Below are positions 16,000 through 24,214 of a stretch of 64,000 nt of DNA, one piece after another. Below the pieces are notes generated by a model. That model was not told the DNA's origin, did no database searches, and worked only from the letters and a program-made list of their open reading frames with translations. This DNA comes from an uncultured Sphaerochaeta sp. (GTDB lineage Bacteria > Spirochaetota > Spirochaetia > Sphaerochaetales > Sphaerochaetaceae), in the NCBI RefSeq assembly GCF_963676285.1, contig NZ_OY781063.1, positions 2,046,001 through 2,110,000 of the forward strand, in the 5' to 3' direction. Both the position numbers and the translations under genes were made by a program. The number at the start of each line of letters is the position of its first letter. Positions within the stretch are counted from its first letter, which is position 1.

Positions 16000-17969
16000 A
16001 AATCAAAACAATTTTTATATTTAGTCATGACGGTAGGAAAAGGGAACTTAATTTCAATACGGATGGATTGAATATTATAACAGGTAAATCCTCTACGGGA
16101 AAATCAGAGTTAACGAGTATTGTTGAATATTGCATGGGCAAGACTCACTATGCGATTGCTGCAGGAGTGTTGAGTGAAAAAGTAGCTTGGTTTGGGGTTA
16201 TTTACCAATTTAATGAAAGGCAAGTTCTAGTTGCAAAACCTTCCCCAAAGCATGGTGCAAAATACGTTTCAAATGTTATGTTGCTTGAAGGAATGGATAT
16301 TGCTATACCTGCATTTGAAGATCTTTCGATTAATACAGAAGACGATACAGTAGTTAAAGTGCTCTCAACACATTTAGGCATTCCAGAAAATCGGACTAGT
16401 GTACCTATGTATAATAGTAGGACATCATTCAAAGCTACGATTCAACACTCTGTGTATTACTTATTTCAGAAGCAAAACATTATTACCAACAAGAATACCT
16501 TATTTTATCAACAGGATGAGATAGACAAACAAATCCCACAAACAATAAAAGACACTCTTCCCATCTTGCTTGGAATAAGTTCTGATGAAAAATATAACCT
16601 AGAAGCATTGCTGAGATCTGAAAAAAGAGCGCTTAAAATCTGTGAGAAGCAAATACAGGAGGCTAAACTATATCGAAATGCAATAACTGAAAATGGTTTG
16701 AATTTATTGTTGGAAGCGAAAGCCTTGGGTATGATTGACTTTGATTCAACGGAGATCCCTTCAGATTCAGAGATTGCTAGTTATTTAAACTCTGCTTTAT
16801 CTTGGCAGCCAGAAGAAATCCCCGATACGGTAGATAACAAAATATCTGAACTTCAGGAATCAATTCAAGATTTAAGGGAAGAAAGACAAGATTTACGTAC
16901 AAAAATGGAAGAGGCGAAAAGCTTTTCGAATGGCTCTGATGGATTTACGAATGAGATGTTTGAGCAGAAGAGCAGATTAGAATCAATTAAGCTTTTACCG
17001 TACGATGCTCAAGGTAAATGGCAGTGGCCATTTAGTGAAGAAAACTTATTAATGGATTCTCCAATAGCAGAAGCGTTATTAAAAGAACTGAATGAATTAG
17101 ATAAAACACTGGAAATGGTTACGGGTGATAAACCAAAATTGGTTGAATTTATTAAAACAAAAGAAAGTGAAATTCAAGCTATCAATGATTCCATTAGAAT
17201 GAAAGAATCTGAACTTTCATCAATAATTTCTGTAAACGAATCGATTGATCATCTGAAGTCACGAAACTATGCTGCTTCAAAGGTATTGGGGAAAATTAGT
17301 ATATATTTAGAAAATCAAATTTCGGATGACGATCGTATAAAACTTGAACAGAAATACAGTCAGATACAATCTAGAATATCTGTACTTAATGAACAAATTG
17401 GTGTGGATAATTCCGAAGAAAAAGAAAATGCAGTTTTGAATGCAATATCTTTAGATATTACTAAATTTATGAAAGCTTTTGATACTGAATTCTCTGATTG
17501 CCCATTTTATTTTAATCTGAAATATCTTGAGGTTTCTTTTTTACGAAATGGAGAAGTTATTACATTAAAAAGAACAGGGGGAGGTGAGAATCATCTAGCA
17601 ATGCATTTGGCTACGCTCCTTGCCTTACACAGTTTTGCTTATAAAAATAACAGGCCAATTCCTCGATTCCTTTTTATCGATCAGCCATCACAAGTGTATT
17701 TCCCTAAGACCATTAACTACGCGGAGATAGATGGATCAAAAGAAGATACTGAAAAATCCCTTGATGATCATGACATGAATAAAGTCAGGAAAATGTTTAA
17801 AATTTTATTTGATTATACAAATAATGACATTCCTGGTTTCCAATTAATTATTACGGAACATGCCAATTTGCGAGAGCCATGGTTCCAAAATGCATTGGTT
17901 GAGCCTACTTGGGCTAAACCCCCAGCTCTGGTTCCAGAAGACTGGCCTAATGCTGAAGAATTTGGATAA
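15996..17969 (+). CDS. ABC-3C ATPase, DUF3732 family (SMC/Rad50-like)
   Basis: 657 residues. Walker A GKSSTGKS at 30-37, long coiled-coil arms at about 205-470, an ABC signature region reading RTGGGENHLAMHLA, Walker B FLFIDQPSQVYF and a switch His in ITEHA. The IDQPSQ form of Walker B, in place of LDEP, is characteristic of the DUF3732 branch. TTG start overlaps the preceding stop (TTGA), with GGGGGTAAG upstream. Cytoplasmic, expected to sense DNA or a phage product and gate the effector. Lower G+C than housekeeping genes nearby, consistent with transfer. Confidence 0.85.
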   Translation: MKIKTIFIFSHDGRKRELNFNTDGLNIITGKSSTGKSELTSIVEYCMGKTHYAIAAGVLSEKVAWFGVIYQFNERQVLVAKPSPKHGAKYVSNVMLLEGMDIAIPAFEDLSINTEDDTVVKVLSTHLGIPENRTSVPMYNSRTSFKATIQHSVYYLFQKQNIITNKNTLFYQQDEIDKQIPQTIKDTLPILLGISSDEKYNLEALLRSEKRALKICEKQIQEAKLYRNAITENGLNLLLEAKALGMIDFDSTEIPSDSEIASYLNSALSWQPEEIPDTVDNKISELQESIQDLREERQDLRTKMEEAKSFSNGSDGFTNEMFEQKSRLESIKLLPYDAQGKWQWPFSEENLLMDSPIAEALLKELNELDKTLEMVTGDKPKLVEFIKTKESEIQAINDSIRMKESELSSIISVNESIDHLKSRNYAASKVLGKISIYLENQISDDDRIKLEQKYSQIQSRISVLNEQIGVDNSEEKENAVLNAISLDITKFMKAFDTEFSDCPFYFNLKYLEVSFLRNGEVITLKRTGGGENHLAMHLATLLALHSFAYKNNRPIPRFLFIDQPSQVYFPKTINYAEIDGSKEDTEKSLDDHDMNKVRKMFKILFDYTNNDIPGFQLIITEHANLREPWFQNALVEPTWAKPPALVPEDWPNAEEFG

Positions 17970-18008
17970 TAAATTCTAGATAGAATCTCTCCATAATTTA
18001 TCAATAGA

Positions 18009-18040
18009 ACACCCATTGGATTACCCCAGTGGGTGTTTTG
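18009..18040 (+). terminator. Terminator after the ABC-3C operon
   Basis: ACACCCA pairs with TGGGTGT around a loop containing further TTGG/CCAG pairing, followed by TTTTG. It closes the three-gene unit before the holin-like gene. Confidence 0.65.
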
Positions 18041-18069
18041 CTACACTCAAACCATAAAAGGAGTGTGGT

Positions 18070-18378
18070 ATGGAAAGCATGATCAAGCCTGCATTGTTGG
18101 TTCTCGTTCCTATCCTGAATGTGGTAGGGCAATGGCTGAAAGGCCAGACATTGGGCACTGGGACAGCCCGAAAAGCAAAGGTTGAATCAATCATGATACC
18201 AGTGATACTGATCTGCACAGCAGTCTTGGTGTCCACGGTCTATGGATTCATCGTATCAGGCTACCAGGGATGGAGGATGATCCTGGATGCAGTGGTGATG
18301 ACAGGACTTCTCCAGGGAACCCTAGTTGCCTTCGTCTCTATGGGTGTGTATGACACCCTCCGTAAAAAGGAGCGATGA
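18070..18378 (+). CDS. Holin-like phage membrane protein
   Basis: 102 residues with three predicted membrane segments (about 5-22, 42-62 and 72-95) and a basic tail DTLRKKER, as in small phage holins that permeabilise the inner membrane. RBS AAGGAG is 7-8 nt upstream of ATG 18070. Its stop overlaps the ATG of the next frame by 4 nt, the usual holin / lysis-accessory arrangement. The family is assigned by size, topology and position only. Confidence 0.55.
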   Translation: MESMIKPALLVLVPILNVVGQWLKGQTLGTGTARKAKVESIMIPVILICTAVLVSTVYGFIVSGYQGWRMILDAVVMTGLLQGTLVAFVSMGVYDTLRKKER

Positions 18379-18704
18379 TGTGTTATAAAAAATATATGAT
18401 TGGTTCAAAGCCCATCATCTGGGTTGGGTTGCAGTTGTGTTTGCTCTTGTTGTCACCTTCCTTACAGGCAGAAAGCTTGGATCTGTCAACGCTGTCAACA
18501 GAGGAGTTGCTGGCGATGTACCAGCAGAACTCGACCGAGCGAGATGTTCTGTCGAGGGATCTGCAGGACACGCTGAACATAGTACAGAATCAATTGCAGC
18601 TGTCCTTAGAAACCTCGGAGCAAGCGAGGCAGCAGGCAACAGAAGCCTGGATGGAATCTCAGAAAGCCGTGGTATCAGCGAACGAATCCAAAAGAACTCG
18701 ATAG
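18375..18704 (+). CDS. Possible lysis accessory protein, frame A
   Basis: 109-codon frame whose ATG overlaps the holin stop (ATGA). It would encode a signal-peptide-like segment (IIWVGLQLCLLLL, then SLQA) and a helical Gln/Glu-rich tail with heptad character (ERDVLSRDLQDTLNIVQNQL). No lipobox Cys is positioned correctly. The same DNA in frame C encodes another credible membrane-plus-helix protein, so either frame A is real, or the frame-C gene is, or both are used as in phage Rz/Rz1 spanins. I cannot decide from one sequence. Confidence 0.4.
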   Translation: MMCYKKYMIGSKPIIWVGLQLCLLLLSPSLQAESLDLSTLSTEELLAMYQQNSTERDVLSRDLQDTLNIVQNQLQLSLETSEQARQQATEAWMESQKAVVSANESKRTR

Positions 18705-18873
18705 TGAAAACGACGCAATCGTACTTGAACTGGCAAGACGAAGTAAACAAGCAGATGAAGGGGATGAAGACGAGAGGGCTGCAGCAATCATGGAAGCAAA
18801 GCGAGCAGCCAAGGCGTATATCAGGGACCTGGTAGATAGACTGGCCTTCTATAATGAATGGGAAGAAGAGTAA
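18389..18873 (+). pseudogene. Spanin-like gene spread over shifted frames
   Basis: If one base is skipped at the run of six A (18387-18392), translation from ATG 18375 enters a frame reading IYDWFKAHHLGWVAVVFAL, a membrane anchor like that of inner-membrane spanins, then a helical stretch (PAELDRARCSVEG ... GISERIQ). After about 18690 the most protein-like frame changes again, giving SENDAIVLELARRSKQ, then RAAAIMEAKRAAKAYI and a Glu-rich end at 18873. Two shifts in poly-A tracts point to a decayed gene, sequencing errors or programmed slippage. Confidence 0.4.
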
Positions 18874-18899
18874 GGGAGAAAAACTAAGGATGGTTTTCG

Positions 18900-18935
18900 C
18901 CTCCATAGTGCTGTACCATTAGCGTAATTTGGAGG
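18900..18935 (+). promoter_or_regulatory. Leader element copy 1, RBS-masking inverted repeat
   Basis: CCTCCA at the left end is complementary to TGGAGG at the right end, which is the ribosome binding site of the following gene (TTG at 18943). The intervening 24 nt begin TAGTGCTGTACCATTAGC. Almost the same element precedes the gene at 19600. It could fold to hide the RBS. Confidence 0.55.
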
Positions 18936-18942
18936 TTTCAAA

Positions 18943-19518
18943 TTGACAGCTTTTATTAATTGGTTGACAGAGAATCAGGCTATTACATCAATTTTTGCTG
19001 ATTTTTTTTCTGCAATCTCGATAATTATTGCATCAGTAGCAGCTGTATTAATTACAGGTAGCAAAGAGAGACGAGATTCGAAAAAGGTTGCTCAGTATTA
19101 CAATTCACTTGTCCGAGTTATTTGGGTGGAGCTAAAAGTCTTTCATTATGATTTAGAGAAATATCAAAAAGATCAGGATATTTCAAATATCCTGGTTCAA
19201 GCTTCTGAAATTGGGTCTTTGTGTCGGTGCAGAAATTATGTTGAAAAGATTCGAAGTAATATGCTTGCATTTGTACAGAATTCGGAACCTGATTCAATTG
19301 ATTTGATCCATTCATTCTTTTCTAGTTTCGATATACTTCAAAAGCTTATTGAGATTAACAAGGCAAAAAACTCGAGCGATATCCTCAATGATATTTTGAA
19401 GATTACCAAACAGGCGTCTGAAGATATGTATGAAGTAATGAAAATCCAGTACAACCTGAATACCTGGTATGCAAAAAAGTTCCTGAATGTAGATGAAAGG
19501 TTGAACAGAATTAGTTAG
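18943..19518 (+). CDS. Single-pass membrane protein of unknown function
   Basis: 191 residues, unrecognised. One N-terminal membrane helix (about 15-40: FADFFSAISIIIASVAAVLI) precedes a cytoplasmic helical domain of about 150 residues. Start is TTG 18943, 7 nt after GGAGG. Topology and the shared leader pair it with the next gene (19600), though the soluble parts show only weak similarity by eye. Low G+C compared with chromosomal neighbours. Possibly a phage-derived or exclusion-type membrane protein; no function is claimed. Confidence 0.6.
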   Translation: MTAFINWLTENQAITSIFADFFSAISIIIASVAAVLITGSKERRDSKKVAQYYNSLVRVIWVELKVFHYDLEKYQKDQDISNILVQASEIGSLCRCRNYVEKIRSNMLAFVQNSEPDSIDLIHSFFSSFDILQKLIEINKAKNSSDILNDILKITKQASEDMYEVMKIQYNLNTWYAKKFLNVDERLNRIS

Positions 19519-19558
19519 ATTTTTTCATAGCGAAGAACCAGCTTGAGGATGGCATTGG

Positions 19559-19594
19559 GCTCCATAGTGCTGTACCATTAGCATGATTTGGAGG
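19559..19594 (+). promoter_or_regulatory. Leader element copy 2, RBS-masking inverted repeat
   Basis: CTCCA at 19560 pairs with TGGAG of the ribosome binding site (GGAGG at 19590-19594). The central TAGTGCTGTACCATTAGC is identical to copy 1 at 18900, while the few bases after it differ. The copies are 659 bp apart and each immediately precedes one small membrane-protein gene. Confidence 0.55.
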
Positions 19595-19599
19595 TGACT

Positions 19600-20181
19600 A
19601 TGTGGCCATCTTTTACAGTTATGGTGCTTCAAAATTTTCAAGAGACAGTTTGGTGGAAGGAGCATGAATGGTGGTTGGTATTTGCTACTGCCTTTACAGG
19701 CATAGCAGCAATCAGTTCGGCTCTCATAATTTTATCCCAGACCCGTTCCAAAGAAAAAAGAATTGAAAAGAATTACATTGTCAGAATTGCGCGTTTGCTT
19801 TCTAAGCTGGATTTGTTTTTGAAGTCGCATATTGAAATTATTACCTTTAGAGATGGAGCGAATACATCGCAGTTTAACGACCAACAGGAAATTGTCGACC
19901 ATATTATTGCTCAGATTTTAGCCTATATGGATAAAATAAATGATAGGATAAAACCAAGATTATTTGCAGAGATGGAATCTTCATTGGAATCTATAAAATC
20001 AATATTCGATGACCCCAAAACATTTATATTGATGTGCATTTCGGATGCTGAAAAAAAAAGTATTCAGCTCGAAGTTGTTGAAGCTGAGGCTCTGAAAAAA
20101 TGCAGGGAAGAAATTCAGCTATTCCTGGGTCAACTTAAGATGAGCAAGTTTCGTGTCTCCAAAGATGAAATTGTAAAATGA
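19600..20181 (+). CDS. Single-pass membrane protein of unknown function (second of pair)
   Basis: 193 residues. N-terminal membrane helix (about 26-50: WWLVFATAFTGIAAISSALIIL) followed by a basic stretch (RSKEKRIEK) and a long helical cytoplasmic domain. The start is ATG 19600, 5 nt after GGAGG; an upstream TTG would lie inside that RBS. Same layout and leader as the 18943 gene, so they are probably functional or evolutionary partners. No conserved domain recognised. Confidence 0.6.
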   Translation: MWPSFTVMVLQNFQETVWWKEHEWWLVFATAFTGIAAISSALIILSQTRSKEKRIEKNYIVRIARLLSKLDLFLKSHIEIITFRDGANTSQFNDQQEIVDHIIAQILAYMDKINDRIKPRLFAEMESSLESIKSIFDDPKTFILMCISDAEKKSIQLEVVEAEALKKCREEIQLFLGQLKMSKFRVSKDEIVK

Positions 20182-20308
20182 CTGACACACGAATTTGTCT
20201 TGCTTTGAAAGTATTTTTACTTTGATGTTATCATGCCTTGGATTCCCAATCTCTTTCCTATTTACACCTCCGAGCTAGTAGGAATCATAATTGATGCCTG
20301 TCTCAAAC

Positions 20309-21007
20309 CTAATCACAAGGAGGCGTGGTCTCATTTTGGGTGTAATCTTTATCCTTTTTGGCTTGAAGCCATGCAATATCTCGCCTAAGCCGTTTTGACC
20401 TTCCAATCATGGAAAGACTCATCAATGAAATAATTGGCACTGAAATTAGTATTAGACCTATTGAGAAGATTTTTAAAAAATCGTTACTAAACAAGCTGCA
20501 AAATTCTGATCTATTCATCATCACTGAAATGATACCAACCATAGCAAACAAAGATGTAGTCATTGCCATCGAAAGACTTAAATACTTAGATGAGATTGAC
20601 GATCTTTTAATATAAATGATTTTCTCTTTTGTGGAATTTGGTTGATTGCTAGTCTTTATTGAAAGCAAATTTGCCGTGTATTCATCTTTTTGTTCTGATG
20701 TGAGAAAAGGTGTTTGGATGATATCTGTTATAACATCATTGCACAGTTCATTCACGCTATAAATATCTGCTGTTGCAACAGCATGTTTGTTAGCTAATGA
20801 TGAAATTATTGAATCAAAGATATCATTATTAAATCTTTCCTTATTTATTATTATCGGACGAATAGTCTGTAGAATTTCAAAATTAACTGAACCGATTTTT
20901 TGTTTGTATAGCTTTTTTTCCTTTTTTGATACTATGCCGTTCGTGATGAAATAAACAAGAATACCGCTAATAATCCCGCCAGAAATGCCAATAAACCATG
21001 GACTCAT
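20309..21007 (-). CDS. Membrane protein of unknown function
   Basis: 232 residues if started at ATG 21007 (MSPWFIGISGG), which has GAGG 6 nt upstream; ATG 21025 and GTG 21031 are possible longer starts. Three predicted membrane helices: one at the N-terminus (WFIGISGGIISGILVYFI) and two near 150-200 (SLSMAMTTSLFAMVGIISV; IFSIGLILISVPIISLMSL). The central soluble domain is about 110 residues. Opposite strand to the rest of the island; low G+C. No homologue recognised. Confidence 0.6.
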   Translation of the reverse strand: MSPWFIGISGGIISGILVYFITNGIVSKKEKKLYKQKIGSVNFEILQTIRPIIINKERFNNDIFDSIISSLANKHAVATADIYSVNELCNDVITDIIQTPFLTSEQKDEYTANLLSIKTSNQPNSTKEKIIYIKRSSISSKYLSLSMAMTTSLFAMVGIISVMMNRSEFCSLFSNDFLKIFSIGLILISVPIISLMSLSMIGRSKRLRRDIAWLQAKKDKDYTQNETTPPCD

Positions 21008-21148
21008 TATGATCCTCATTATCATACCCACCTTTGCTCAGAGTGTAACTTCATCTTCTTGCGCCCGCAAGTCGAGATGCTTGCAATACTCTCGGATTAG
21101 GGGAGTCGAACATTTGCTATCCTATCTATGTATATATAGGAGGATAGC

Positions 21149-21417
21149 AGATGGTTGATGCACATCTCAGACTGAAGATGATTACTACTGAGGATATAAA
21201 GAATCTTATCATTGGGGGGCAGACGGGGATTGATGGTATCCGTTTTTTCTTGCTTCCTCGGTTAATGGTGAGGAACTCACCAATGCTTCTTTCACTTGGT
21301 ATCTGCAGTAAATGAATAAGTACGGACAGGGTGAGTCAGTGGTTTTTGTTCCTACAGTTGAGGACAACCTATTCAAGTTTACCTGGGTTCCTGATGCACT
21401 TGCTATCCAGGTTTCAG
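21149..21417 (+). pseudogene. Unrecognised gene remnant joined to the gene-end repeat
   Basis: ATG 21150 (RBS AGGAGG-like) opens a short frame (MVDAHLRLKMITTEDIKNLI) that ends after about 55 codons. A second frame (MNKYGQGESVVFVP, then FKFTWVPDALAIQ) continues to the repeat junction at 21418. Neither matches the front part of the beta-lactamase-fold gene. It is probably the broken end of an element-borne gene, interrupted by the integration or rearrangement that placed the 256-bp repeat here. Confidence 0.4.
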
Positions 21418-21673
21418 GGAGCTTGCCGATTTGATCGAACGACTCCAGCATCTGGATCTGATGACCATCAACGCAGGCTTGGCAACCAAGGAGAAGTGGC
21501 AGCGTGTGGCCTACAAGGGAGGCAGTGAACCGGGAGTGCTCAATCTCACCACGTTCCTTATTGATGAAGAGGGAAACCAGTATACGGTAGTGATAACGGT
21601 AAATAACGCAAAGAAAGCTCTGGATGAGGCAAAGATCATGGAGACCTATCAGGCAATGCTGAATTATTTGTAG
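21418..21673 (+). pseudogene. Displaced 3' end of the beta-lactamase-fold gene (right repeat)
   Basis: Encodes the last 84 residues of the protein at 10873-12045 with only about three conservative changes (V to I twice, S to T) and a stop at the equivalent place. Other differences are silent. There is no start codon or upstream homology, so it is not a gene by itself. Mostly silent differences mean both copies evolved as functional coding sequence before being brought together, favouring element-mediated end exchange over recent tandem duplication. Confidence 0.75.
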
Positions 21674-21736
21674 GGAGGAGCTTGATTAGGTGTTAGTGTT
21701 CTTTCTCCTACCGTATTACCGACCTTCGATTGAGCC

Positions 21737-21768
21737 AAAAAAAAGCCGTTGCTTTCGCAACGACTTCT
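21737..21768 (-). terminator. Intrinsic terminator of tRNA-Ala
   Basis: On the minus strand AAGTCGTTGC, loop GAAA, GCAACGGCTT, then a run of T. A 10-bp stem with a stable tetraloop directly downstream of the tRNA. Confidence 0.88.
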
Positions 21769-21772
21769 TAAG

Positions 21773-21846
21773 TGGAGGTAAGGGGAATTGAACCCCTGAC
21801 CTTTTGAATGCCATTCAAACGCTCTAGCCAACTGAGCTACACCCCC
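21773..21846 (-). tRNA. tRNA-Ala(GGC)
   Basis: 74 nt fold into a full cloverleaf: 7-bp acceptor GGGGGTG/TACCTCC (with G-U pairs), D-stem GCTC/GAGC, anticodon stem TTTGA/TCAAA with loop ATGGCAT (anticodon GGC, Ala), T-stem AGGGG/CCCCT with loop TTCAATT. CCA is not encoded. Its 3' end faces the island, but the island boundary repeat ends 100 nt away and no tRNA duplication is seen at the other boundary, so the tRNA is not clearly the attachment site. Confidence 0.95.
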
Positions 21847-22011
21847 AAGACAATAACAAAAAGTATCATACGAATTGACCCGTAATAAGTCAAGTATGTC
21901 CAGCAAATTTTCTCTAAGGCTGGATTAAGCGTTGACCTTTTTTATGTAAAAGGGTATAAAATCTTATTATAAAACTAGTTAAATAAATGAAAAATACAAG
22001 AGGATTTGCAT

Positions 22012-23472
22012 ATGGAGGCGCTTAAAAAGGTGAAGGAAGTGGGGCTTTCCATCCTCCCTGTCCTCTTGCTGGTAACGTTACTCCATTTCTTTGTAACTCC
22101 ATTGAGCGAAGGGATGCTCTCCTCCTTTCTCATTGGTGGGGTGCTGATTATTCTCGGCCTTTCCCTATTCTTGCTTGGCACTGATATTGGTCTTATCCCG
22201 ATCGGAGAGCGAATAGGATCTGCGGTAACGAGAAAGAAGCGGCTCTCCCTGTTGTTGATTACCGCTTTATTGGTAGGTATGGCAATCATCTTTGCCGAGC
22301 CGAATATCAGTGTCTTACTCGAGCAAGTCTCGCTGGTAGCTCCCTCCATTTCTCCTCTCTCCATGCTTCTATCTATAGCTCTCGGTGTTGGCATTTTCCT
22401 GATGATTGCCATGGTCCGTGTGATCCTGCATGTAGGGCTGAAGTGGGTCTACGCAATCAGCTATCTTCTACTGCTTGTACTGGGAATATTCAGCAAACCT
22501 GATTTCCTGGGTATTGCCTTTGACAGCGGTGGAGCGGCAACAGGTCCCCTTGCTGTTCCCTTTATTATGGCTCTTGGTGTTGGTATTGCTCACGTACAGA
22601 AAAGCCAAACGGATGCAGACAACTTCGGCTACGTTTCCTTGGCCCTTATTGGTCCTACCATGGCCATGTTGGTGCTTTCCCTCTTCAGTGGAGATGGCAA
22701 TACAGCTGTGCAGAGTACTTCATCAGTACCGCAGATACAGCCCTTTCTCTCGCTCTTTGTTCCAAGCACACAGCAGGTACTTTCCTCCTTGTTTCCACTG
22801 GTCGTGTTATGCATCCTCTACCAGATATTCCTGGTGAGAATGCCAGCCAGGCAGTTGATTCGTATGGCATTTGGTTTGGTGTACGCCAGTCTTGGCCTTA
22901 TCCTGTTTTTCGTTGGGGTGAATGGTGGGTTTATCCCGGTCGGTTACCAGATCGGTTATCAGCTTGGACAGCTCAATGAGAGCCTCTTGCTACTATTTGG
23001 ACTGGTTATCGGTGCGGTTACGGTACTCAGCGAGCCATCGGTAGCCGTTTTAATCGATCAGGTACAGGAGATAACCCAAGGTCATCTGAGAAAGCCAATA
23101 ATGCTTGCAGCCCTCTCAATCGGAGTAGGGGGGAGCGGTCTGATGGCCATGTTCCGTATCATACACAGTCTTCCTATCTGGTACTTCCTGGTTCCTGTCT
23201 ATGGCCTTGCAGTGCTGCTCTCTTTCCGGGTACCGGACCTTTTTGTAGGCCTTTCCTTCGATAGTGGAAGTGTAAGTTCAGGCCCTCTGGCTTCTACGTT
23301 CATTCTCAGTTTTGCCATAGGCGCCTCTACCTCAGTCGGGGGCGACCCTGTCAGTGATGCATTCGGGGTTATCATTTTTGTCTCCATGACACCGGTGGTG
23401 ATAGTCCAACTCTTAGGCTTGCTCTACAAACGAAAACAAGCCAAGCTGAAAAAAGGAGGAAAAGGACAATGA
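22012..23472 (+). CDS. DUF1538 family membrane protein (predicted transporter)
   Basis: 486 residues, about 12 membrane helices. Two homologous halves each carry a conserved segment: IGLIPIGERIGS with FAEPNISVLLEQV in the first half, GGFIPVGYQIGYQLG with LSEPSVAVLIDQV in the second, plus repeated FDSGGAATGPLAVPF / FDSGSVSSGPLASTF. This internal duplication and the motifs fit DUF1538. ATG 22012 follows AGAGG. The gene overlaps a tandem P-II gene by 4 nt, so transport is probably gated by a P-II-like sensor, as AmtB is by GlnK. Substrate unknown. Confidence 0.85.
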   Translation: MEALKKVKEVGLSILPVLLLVTLLHFFVTPLSEGMLSSFLIGGVLIILGLSLFLLGTDIGLIPIGERIGSAVTRKKRLSLLLITALLVGMAIIFAEPNISVLLEQVSLVAPSISPLSMLLSIALGVGIFLMIAMVRVILHVGLKWVYAISYLLLLVLGIFSKPDFLGIAFDSGGAATGPLAVPFIMALGVGIAHVQKSQTDADNFGYVSLALIGPTMAMLVLSLFSGDGNTAVQSTSSVPQIQPFLSLFVPSTQQVLSSLFPLVVLCILYQIFLVRMPARQLIRMAFGLVYASLGLILFFVGVNGGFIPVGYQIGYQLGQLNESLLLLFGLVIGAVTVLSEPSVAVLIDQVQEITQGHLRKPIMLAALSIGVGGSGLMAMFRIIHSLPIWYFLVPVYGLAVLLSFRVPDLFVGLSFDSGSVSSGPLASTFILSFAIGASTSVGGDPVSDAFGVIIFVSMTPVVIVQLLGLLYKRKQAKLKKGGKGQ

Positions 23473-24065
23473 GTAGCTTGTTGTTGGCTATTGTAGGAGC
23501 AGGAAAAGCAGATTCACTCATGCAACTTGCAAAAGAGTCAGGGAGCAGTGGGGGTACCATTCTCAGGGGACGCGGTACTGCCTCAAGTTCATTGCTCTGT
23601 CTCTTGGGCCTAGGCGATGCAGACAAGGAAGTGTTGCTTACCTTGGTTGATGATGGAGTTGAACAAACGGTTTGGGATGCCCTTTCAAGATTTCCCCATA
23701 CCAGAGGATTGCTTGCATCTGTTCCTGCAAGCAGGAATGAGGAGCATCCAGTTGTGAAAGAGCATTCATTTGACTTGATATACATGATCTGTGCAAGCGG
23801 CTTTGCTGATGATATCATGGCCGCAGCCCGTAAGGCAGGGGCCGGAGGTGGGACGATCATCGAAGGAAGGGGAACGGCAACCTCAGAGGATATTGCTTTT
23901 TTCTCAGCATCCTTGGTTCCCGAGAAAGAAATGCTCATAATCCTTCTTCCCCACACAGAACGTGATGCGGTAATGGAAGCAGTATCCAAGCTTTCTTTCT
24001 TACAAGAAGAGGGAAGCGGAATAGCCTTTAGTGTTCCAGTACAAAAGGTTGCTACACTCAGATAG
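23469..24065 (+). CDS. Tandem P-II-like regulatory protein
   Basis: 198 residues formed by two P-II/GlnB-like domains (about 1-95 and 100-198). Each has the T-loop-base motif GGTILRGRGTASS (28-40) and GGTIIEGRGTATS (127-139). Canonical P-II proteins are single-domain trimers that bind ATP/ADP and 2-oxoglutarate; the Tyr uridylylation site is not seen. A fused pair would form a pseudo-hexameric ring or dimer of domains. The ATG overlaps the stop of the DUF1538 transporter (ATGA), indicating that it regulates that protein. Confidence 0.85.
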   Translation: MSSLLLAIVGAGKADSLMQLAKESGSSGGTILRGRGTASSSLLCLLGLGDADKEVLLTLVDDGVEQTVWDALSRFPHTRGLLASVPASRNEEHPVVKEHSFDLIYMICASGFADDIMAAARKAGAGGGTIIEGRGTATSEDIAFFSASLVPEKEMLIILLPHTERDAVMEAVSKLSFLQEEGSGIAFSVPVQKVATLR

Positions 24066-24214
24066 TATCGGTCAGAGGCTATACATAGCAAGATTGTATC
24101 AGTACTATGCAAACACGAAAAAGGGTTCACTATCTTGAACTTTGTGTTAATATAATAACATTTTGTTAAAAAATACAATTATTTGTTACTAAACTATTGC
24201 ATAAACCCTGAAAA

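Noticed and set aside
21773..21846. tRNA-Ala as the island attachment site
   Set aside because: No copy of the tRNA 3' end was seen at the left boundary near 12046; the gene-end repeat explains the boundaries better.
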